Positions 31,188-38,320 of a stretch of 38,320 bases of DNA are shown piece after piece (positions within the stretch are counted from its first letter, which is position 1; each line of letters begins with the position of its first letter). The stretch covers positions 126,012-164,331 of the forward strand of contig GG745362.1 of assembly GCA_000151295.1 (NCBI GenBank), read 5' to 3'. Source of the stretch: Allomyces macrogynus ATCC 38327. Taxonomy: Eukaryota; Blastocladiomycota; Blastocladiomycetes; Blastocladiales; Blastocladiaceae. Made by a program: the position numbers and the translations under genes. The notes under the pieces were generated by a model. That model saw only the letters and a list, made by a program, of their open reading frames with translations. It made no database searches and had not been told where the DNA came from.

Positions 31188-32311
31188 GGTGAATGCGGGT
31201 CAGAGAACGGTTTGCAGCGCGGACGTTGACGGTGCGTGACGTACTTTGAAATGTTGTCGAATGCGTAGTAGGTTGCCGCGGACCGCGTGCGGCCTCCAAT
31301 ATTTTATCAGAGCGCCGCGCTGGTGAAGTGAAGACTGTTCCCGTCGGTTCTCTTGCGTGCAAGACTTCCGGCTCCACCTGGACGCGATAATTCATTGCAC
31401 ACGTCAAGCGCAGCAAGGGCAAGAATGGAGTCTGCCCTTCTTGAGTTGGTGCGAAGTGGACCTACAGCGAGCCAATGCGAGGAGGGGAAACTTGTGGGTG
31501 TTCACAAATAGATGTGGTAGCGTCCATTTTGCAAGGCATGATTCAGTGAACGACGCAGAACACACCCAAGACTGAGAAATGTGAGTGGGAGATCGTGTCT
31601 GATGCGGAATTGACAGATTATTCGGTGACATTCGCGTCACGAGCCGTCTGTGGATCGGCTCAAAGCAAGTCATCAGCTTTCTTCGCATGAACAAGTGAGA
31701 CTGAAAAGTTACGTAGTTGATGCGCTTTCACTGGCTTGGCTTGCCCCTCTTGCACTCACACCCATCAAACAATAGTTGAGGATCATCTGCATTCTCCGCT
31801 CCCTTCATCGTTGACCAGCTGTTTCTTGCAGAAACTAAATGCCTGGCCGTTTGAATGGAACAACTCTGCCTGCCTCAAGAACACAACGAAGCTGAATCAC
31901 ACAACAAGAAATCAGCGCTCTTCAACGACATACCCTACCCTCACAGCAACAGCAGCACCATTCCTGGCAGTTGGAGAAGTGGTAGAGTAGTGTGCGGGCT
32001 TTAAGTGTTGTGACTGTTGGCCAATGCCGAGGGCCGGTGGTGATGAGCTTTGATCTGGGTCACAGGTTAGCTAGCAGCACCCACATTGGTGGATGCGGCT
32101 CTCACCCGGTCCTCTGTCGGATCTCAACGTACGAATTGTGGATGCGTCACTTTCATTTCAGCCCTGAGCCCTGCGCCAAGAAATCACCACGGGCTCGCCG
32201 TGCCGCCACGGTTTGTGAGGTCGGCATGGGCCCATGCTTTCTCTTGACGCGATTCGAAAGCGTGGAGAAAAACACAGATCAAGTCAATTCGATCCACATC
32301 CACATTCACAT
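31188..32311. other. Intergenic, about 1.1 kb
   Basis: Lower GC than the genes around it and without a convincing frame on either strand. It probably includes the promoter of the small minus-strand gene and the 3' UTR of the PPR-like gene. Confidence 0.5.
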
Positions 32312-34693
32312 TCACAACGACAACGACCGCCCATCCATCTTAAACTGCAACACCCTCCGTACCTCCGGGTCCATGACCACCCACTGCGCCTTCCCGCCCG
32401 GCCGATTCGCCATGCCTGCGACCGTCGCCTTTAATTTCGTCCCCACCGGTATCTTCAACTGCGGAATCCGGTCCACAATCACGCGCCGCGCCGATTCAGG
32501 CTCGCCCACGCGGAAATACGCCTCGACCAACGACGTCCACACATTAGCCGACGCCGAATCCGGTAAATCGACGACGTATTCCTCGAGCGCGTGCAGGCGG
32601 TCCGCGCGCCCATGGAATCCGAGCAAGTCGGCCATAACCGACACGAGCCGTCCCGACGGCACCAGCCTCTCCCCATTCGTCCGTACCGTCCACCCGGCCC
32701 GCACCAACCCCAAGTCCCCCGGCCCACCAAGCACCACTTGGTCCCACAGCGCACACGCCACATCCGGCACATCCGCACGCGCCAACGCGTCCACCAGAAC
32801 CGCCAGGTACCCATCATGCATCACCCCGTCGCGCTTATACGCGTCCACGACACGCACGTGCGTCGCGCGCACCATTTCGGCGCGCACAACGGGCGCGGCC
32901 GTGCGGAAGGCTTCCATGACCGCGTGCAAGTAGTGCGCCCACGCGGACAAGTCCAATGCGGTGGGTCCGAATTGGACGGAGATGTGGTCGAGCGCGCGCC
33001 GCGCCCGCACGATGCGGGCGTGTGTGTCGTTGGTCGTCATCCCCGGAGCGACCGATTCGTAAAGGAGCGGGGCGACGGTGGCGGAGAATTGAGCCGACGC
33101 AGATTCGCCCTCGAACGAAATTTCGGACGAGGCCGGGACGAGGTGCGCGACACGGGACGCGAGTGGGAATCCAGCAGTGTCACCGAGATCGGACGCGACG
33201 CGGGACAGGTGCGCGACGATCCAGTCGTTCGGCGATAGCCGCTTAGACGCCATTTCGTCCAGGTAGCGCACGCACGACGCGGCGGTGGCGTCGGGGTCCG
33301 TCGCGATTCGGGCGGGCGTGGTCGCGAGCCGGATCACCGTCATGTAGTACGGGACCGTGAGCTTATGTTTCGCTGCGACCGTCCCCGCATGAACTGCGAG
33401 CGCCTCGTCCGCACGACCGAGCACCTCGAGCGCGCGAAACACCGTCTCATGCAAGTACGCCGTCCGGTGTTTCGCGCGAACCCCCTCGAGTGCCGACCCA
33501 GCGCGGTCAACCACAGCCTGCGCGTTCCCCGCGGCCAATGTCGCGAGCATCCATGCGTGCCATCCGGGAGCGTTCCAGTTGGCGTGGCTTTCCGGCAGAG
33601 CCGCATCGACGAGTTGCAGCGCCTCGGACGTGTACCGTCCGCGTACGAGCCGATCGACGGTGACGGCCACGTGTGCAGCCATGACGGGCGTTTTACCGAC
33701 CGGGTGCGCGCGCAGGACGGACATGAGAAAGTCGTACCCGGCGAGGGGGCCACGGTCGCCAAGGAGCGCGCGGAGGATGGTCGCGTTCACGTGCGTATCC
33801 GCGTCCATCTTGTGTCGCTGCAGGACGGCAAAGACGGGCAAGAGCCGGTCCGAAGTGGTTGCGGGTGGCGGGTGCGCCGCCGTGGCGGCCGCGTCGACCA
33901 CGACCGCGGGCGAATCGAACGTGGGCCGGTCGGTCGCGATCGTGTCGACGATCAGGCGCGCGAATTCGGTGAACAGCGGCACGCACGCGGGCGGGATCGG
34001 CACGTCGTTGGGTCCCAAGACGCCGTAGAACAACCTCTGCATGGCCGCCTCGTTCTTGGATTTCGCGTGCACGCGCGCGAGCCCGAGCGCCGTGATCGTC
34101 CATTGTAACCGCAGCGATTCGTCCGAGTAGTCGAGTTGCGGTAATAGCCGGTCGGCCACCGTTTGCAGGTCGTGCTTGTAGTGGTCGAGCGAGACATGCT
34201 TGAGCGCCATTGTCGGCCATAGGAGAAACGCGACTGGGTCGAGTTTCACGAGCACGTCCCATGCGGGCACTTGCAGGATCCCGCGCACGACGGATTCGGA
34301 TACGGCCAGGTAGTCGAGCATCGTGGATTTGCGCGCAATTTCGCGCAGGAGGAGACGTAGCGCGACGGCGTCTGAGTCGGCAGGCCGCGCTTCGTCGAGA
34401 ATAGAGCGCGTCATGTCGATGGGGATGCGCAGGTTCGACCACGGGATCCGGGCGAGCGCCTCGACGACCTTGTCGACTTGGCCGTGCCGGACGGCGCCGT
34501 GCGCGGCGAGGAGCATGCGCGTGCCCCGTGGCGCGAGGTACCGGACGACCGTGGGTTCCAGTGCCGGGGCGGGCGCGTCGTCGAGTCGCGGCAAAGACGA
34601 CCTTGATGCGGATGATGGTCGAGATGACGCCGACGACGAGAAAAACGACGGTGCCAAAAGCACCGACGGCGGCGGACCTGCTGTAGATGACGC

Positions 34694-34724
<31 letters not shown>

Positions 34725-35119
34725 AACGAAGACAGCCCGGTGTGCTCCTCCCACCACGACGCTGACAACTCGTCCACGAGCCTGCGTCGCGTGCGTGGCG
34801 CGGAACGCTTGGTCCTGTCGGTCCGCGACGACGACGTCGTCGTTCTTGATGGCCGTGTTGACGACGGGGCCGCCGAGACGGGGGCCACAGGAGCAGGATC
34901 GGTTGCATTCCTGGCTGTTACGTCGAGCGGTGCTGGATCGTCGTTGAAGTCAAAGTTGGTCACGACCGGTGCGGCCATACGCTTGGCCACGGCATCTTGG
35001 AGGCGCTCGAAAGAAAAGGTCACCACATGCTTGCGCTGCTCTGAGCGCGGCGCTGTCGCGGCCTGCCGCGCTCGTTGCGCCCAGTGGCGGGCCGTGGCCG
35101 TCGCGGTGGTCGCCAGCAT
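32312..35119 (-). CDS. PPR-like helical-repeat protein, probably mitochondrial
   Basis: Intronless frame of 935 residues. The N-terminus (MLATTATATARHWAQRARQA) is basic and without acidic residues for the first 25 positions, like a mitochondrial presequence. Residues 60-170 are low complexity with a poly-Ser run coded by a GAC/GTC microsatellite. From about 180 to the end the sequence is a chain of paired helices; units such as VFRALEVLGRADEALAVHAG and YMTVIRLATTP resemble pentatricopeptide motifs. PPR proteins bind organellar RNA and act in its processing, stability or translation. Repeats are degenerate, so a TPR-like solenoid remains possible. It is the longest single exon here, in contrast to its intron-containing neighbours. 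Confidence 0.65.
34683..34735. repeat. GAC trinucleotide microsatellite inside the PPR-like gene
   Basis: About a dozen GAC units with a few changes; on the coding strand they read as TCG/TCA-type Ser codons and form the poly-Ser run near residue 130. Such tracts tend to vary in length between strains. Confidence 0.75.
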
Positions 35120-35552
35120 GGTCGTCGGCAGGGCCAGTTTGCCGGTGGTCGCCGGTGATCATCGTTGATCTCATGATCATGTGTGCTCACCAAATGTAAT
35201 TCGCTGTGTGTGTTTACCGCACCACACAACACCACACCGGAGTGTTGTCAAATAACTACAGAGGAGCGGCACCGCGCCGTCGGATGCGACCGACTGGACG
35301 GCGTCACGGCGCCGCGATGTGCCGCTACGTTGGCTTGGGCGCAGCCAGCGGCGTCAAGTTCGTCGTGGGCCCGACCGGTCTCGTTCTTGTCGTCGTCGAA
35401 TCCACCGTGCGACTTCCCTTGGCCGCTGTTTTGGGCGTCGCAACCCCCTTGGGCGTGAACGAGAACGGCGTCATGACAGATCCGGCCGTGCGCACGCTCC
35501 AGCCCTCTGCACAATGTCGAGCAAACCATCGTCAGCGTACCGTGACCTTCGC
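35120..35552. other. Intergenic, promoter of the PPR-like gene and 3' flank of ESS2
   Basis: No gene supported; plus-strand frames crossing it are not protein-like. Confidence 0.5.
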
Positions 35553-36945
35553 TCAAGAAACCATGCGTCGATCACACAATGTACCCGCTGGACGTTTCCG
35601 AACCGCACCTGCCCCACTATAACTCGCGCGCAGCATCGGATCGCCACCACTCGCCATGGCCGCCCTCGCCGCCGCCGCGACCACCCTGCTCGACCGACTG
35701 CCGCTACCACTCCTCGGCGTCCCGCTCGCGATACTGCTCCCCGGCGTCCACCGCGGCGTCCCCGTCACCGCACCCGTGCGAGAACTGCCCCTCTTCCGTG
35801 CGCGATCACTTAAAGCGATCCCCAATGCATCGCGCTTGGGCGTGTCCGGCACATGGTACCGCCCCGGCACCCGATCCGTGGTCGTGGTCGAGGTAGAGAC
35901 GGCCGACTCGTTGTCGTCGCGCACGGCCATGGGCGTGGCCTCGATCGCGCCCCAGGTCAGGTCGGGCGGGAGGTCGGCGGTCGCCCCGTGTGGGACGGGG
36001 GTCATGGAGACGAGGGAGTATGGGGTGGATGGGATCGGAGCGGGAGCGGAAGAGGAAGAGGCACCAGCGGCGGACGCGGCTTGTGTGAGCTGGGCGAGAG
36101 GGGATGGGCCGTGGAACCGCGTGGCGGCGTAGTTGGTCTGCGCGTCGGCGCCCGTGGCCTTGCGGCGGTTTATCAGCACGGCGGTAGTGCTCTCGGATGG
36201 CGGGAACATGAGTTGGTTGTGCACCTGGGTTGCAAAAGACAGGTCAGATTCAGGTCGTGGAGGAGGTCGTGGAGGAGGTTGTGGTAAGGGCGAAGCGTAC
36301 CGTGTACTCCCAACTCGGCACGACGGCCCTGCGCTCGTCCTTGTTGGGCAGCAGCCGGTCGAGTTGGTCTTCGCGCGGGTCCGGTCGTGCTACATCGGTC
36401 ATTGCTGCGAACGCCGTCGACGACGATGCCACTGGCACGAGGGCCATTTGCTCGCCGTCTTGCCGCGGCGCGTCCGCGATCATGCGCGACCCAGCACCAC
36501 CCGCCGCCACAGCGCTCGACGATGCCGATGGCGCCGCCTCGATCAACAGCGCACGCTCCTGCTTCGCGCGTTCCTCGACATCAAATATCCATTTCAATTT
36601 CCGGCGCACTTCCTTCCGCTCCTGCTCAAGCAACGAGTGGAACGCGGCATTATCCTCGCCCGTATACCGCGCGAGGAACGCATTGAGCCGCAGCCGGGTA
36701 TCGATCCCGCCTTGGTGAACCAACTCGGTATCAGCGCCTGCGGCATTGGCGGATGCAGCGTCCATGGCATCGAGCCGCTGCCGCGCATGGTGGATGCGGT
36801 AGGCGTCGCGCGAGGCGAGCGCGTCGAGGAAGGCGGATTCGGCGCGGAGCCGGTCGAGGTCTGGGTAAAAGTCGCGCTGGATGATTTCGGAGAGGGCTTC
36901 GACGTAGAGGTCTTCGTCGAGCGGTTGGGGTCGACGGGTCGTCAT
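35553..36945 (-). CDS. ESS2: ESS2/DGCR14-type splicing factor
   Basis: Exons on the minus strand are 36945-36301 and 36224-35553, with a 76-bp intron (donor GTACGC, acceptor CAG, phase 0); 438 residues. Family hallmarks: LDEDLYVEALSEIIQRDFYP with DLDRLRAESAFLDAL at the N-terminus, then LRLNAFLARYTGEDNAAF, the coil VRRKLKWIFDVE, and VPSWEYT|VHNQLMFPP, which is rebuilt across the splice and aligns with the conserved W-x-Y...N-x-L-M-F-x-P block. ESS2 (DGCR14; Bis1 in fission yeast) is a nuclear protein of late spliceosomal complexes. The C-terminal part is Ser/Thr/Pro-rich with TPR-type sites. The start at MTTRRPQPLDED is chosen since the conserved block begins right after it; an in-frame ATG at 37140 would add 65 unconserved residues. 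Confidence 0.88.
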
Positions 36946-38001
36946 GATAGCAGTGAGGGGGCGGTGCGGGTGCAGTGCGGGTAGTCTGATCTTCGTGTCG
37001 TGCTCGTGGCAACGACGGCGCAGTCGTCCGCGAGGTGGTGTACTGACATGTGAGATAGGATGGCCCATGGTGGTCGCCGCGTCTGCGTTGCCTTGCAGCG
37101 AGGATGAGGATGGGGTGACGCAGAGGCGGTGCGCCGCCACGTCAGCTGCGAAGTGTCAGGTGCCTCTTCCGACGCCGAGGTTCTCCGCTTCTGCGCTGCC
37201 GCGCAGTCCCTGGGTCCCTGAGTCGCGCGCCCCGAGTGAGCGTTGGCCACGTGAAGCAACCGGCTGCGCCGTCATGCGTGATCGGCGTGCCGGAAGGACG
37301 GCCGATGCGCGACGCCACGCGACAGGGTTGTGCGCGGCAGGGACGGTGATGGACACACTCTCGGCTGGTCTGCTTGGACGCTGATGCAGATGGCTGCGCA
37401 ACTCTCGCCAACCAAACGATCCCTGCCGCGCGGCCGCCCAGCCATCCACCAAGGTTGCGCACCACCATCCTGACCCCCCGCACCATCCAACTCTACCCCT
37501 GCGCCAACGCACCTTTTCGGAAACGGCGGCGATCGACGTGCTCGCCGTGGCAGCACGCGCCTGTCGCCATCCCCGCGTTTCCCTGAACCGCGCGAGGCGA
37601 CCTCACGCGCGCCGCAACCGTGCCGTCCTCGCCGTGCGCGCACCCGTCGCCAATCAAATACGACTCGCGCAGCGTCATCGCTGTCGCCGTCCAAGTATTT
37701 CTTGCCATCCCCCCCCCCCCCCCCCCCCCCCGCCTCCTCCCGCTCCTACTTCTTTCAACCGACCAAGCACGGTCCCACGCTCTCTCTCTCCCAGCGCGCG
37801 CGCTCCCTCTCTCGACCTCTCCACCTTCCAGGCCAGCGAACCCCCGTCTTTGCTCGCCTCTCTGTCGATTACGTGGCCTGCCACGCACGACCTCATCGCT
37901 AGCCTGGTCATTGCAACGTCGTCGAGCGCGCGCTCGCCATCCCATCCCTTCATCTCCCGCTCGCGCAACCCCGACCAACCGACTCCGCACGCATTGCAGC
38001 C
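36946..38001. other. Divergent intergenic region with a C23 tract
   Basis: Lies between ESS2 (minus) and the plus-strand gene at the right edge, so it should carry both promoters. Pyrimidine-rich stretches occur at 37700-37860. No gene is supported. Confidence 0.5.
37709..37731. repeat. Poly-C tract, 23 bases
   Basis: Uninterrupted run of C about 270 bp upstream of the right-edge start codon, followed by CT-rich DNA. The exact length is unreliable in most sequencing chemistries. Confidence 0.85.
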
Positions 38002-38320
38002 ATGCCCAACTCGTCGACGCTCTTTGCCTCGCTGCTGGGCCGTAGCAGCAGCTCGAACCAGAGCAGTACCAGCAGCAACGCATCGCACGCGCCCGTCACG
38101 ACCGTCGCTGCGACCACCACCAACCCGCACCGCATCAGCGACGCGGCCACGCTCGCGACGCTCTCGACCAAGTCGTCGTCCGTGCACGACCAGTACCCGC
38201 CGACCTCGGCGCCACCAGTGCCCATGTTCCCCGTGCAAATCGCGCTCGTCCCAGCCGACAAGTCAGACCAGACCCGCATGCTGCGCTTGCCGACGAGGCC
38301 GCGGCTCCTCCGACTTCCAC
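38002..38320 (+). CDS. Unknown Ser/Thr-rich protein, N-terminal part (runs off the right edge)
   Basis: ATG at 38002 opens a frame of 106 codons to the end of the window without a stop. It begins MPNSSTLFASLLGRSSSSNQ, continues Ser/Thr/Ala-rich, and includes PVPMFPVQIALVPADKSDQT. Codon use is G/C-ending. No domain is recognisable in this piece, and an intron may begin before the edge. Function unknown. Confidence 0.6.
   Translation, partial: MPNSSTLFASLLGRSSSSNQSSTSSNASHAPVTTVAATTTNPHRISDAATLATLSTKSSSVHDQYPPTSAPPVPMFPVQIALVPADKSDQTRMLRLPTRPRLLRLP

Noticed and set aside
31992..32933. Plus-strand frame of 313 codons.
   Set aside because: Mostly antisense to the PPR-like gene; composition Ser/Thr/Arg-rich with no family character.
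1..38320. tRNA, rRNA, CRISPR arrays, bacterial-type operons, intact transposons.
   Set aside because: None visible by reading. The multi-copy structure is explained by tandem gene duplication. Low-level repeats could still be missed without a computed search.

Overview
The window reads as GC-rich nuclear DNA of a fungus, most likely a zoosporic lineage such as Blastocladiomycota (Allomyces-like). This is inferred from short introns (61-105 bp, one candidate of 193 bp), fungal-type SSH4/EAR1 SPRY proteins, class C GPCRs (kept in fungi mainly by early-diverging lineages), and an ankyrin-like gene with the L-E/Q-W-W...K-Y repeat that I associate with Allomyces. No bacterial operon, tRNA, rRNA, CRISPR array or intact transposon was seen.

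Layout. 1-231: 5' end of an unknown minus-strand gene leaving the window. 936-1968: tentative two-exon minus gene, Ala/Pro-rich. 2722-9132: three tandem plus-strand paralogues of SSH4/EAR1-like membrane proteins; the first two have signal peptide, Ser-rich ectodomain, one TM, SPRY domain and an LPxY motif, and the third has lost the SPRY half. 9453-12240: decayed region with scrambled coding remnants and a GDSL-esterase pseudogene. 12787-13797: GDSL/SGNH esterase with one intron. 13909-15197 (minus): four-exon orphan seven-TM protein. 16641-29076: three tandem class C (GABA-B-like) GPCRs, each with a periplasmic-binding-like ectodomain, 7TM core and a C-terminal PH-like domain; they have 6, 5 and 14 exons, and the last carries exons of 10, 11 and 15 nt. 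29587-30147: short WW-type ankyrin-like gene; 30355-30523: possible RGG-box exon; 30867-31187 (minus): small unknown gene. 32312-35119 (minus): intronless PPR-like protein, probably mitochondrial. 35553-36945 (minus): ESS2/DGCR14-type splicing factor. 38002-38320: 5' end of an unknown plus-strand gene.

How the genes may work together. Positions 2.7-29 kb form a membrane sensing locus: multicopy receptors, an orphan 7TM protein, a probable secreted esterase, and transmembrane SPRY proteins whose yeast relatives recruit the Rsp5 ubiquitin ligase to membrane cargo. A link in which the adaptors control turnover of the receptors is inference only. Exon structures were worked out by matching reading phase, GT/AG sites and paralogue alignment by eye; a recurrent 5' splice site GT(A/G)CG(C/T) helped. 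No transcript data or database search was available.
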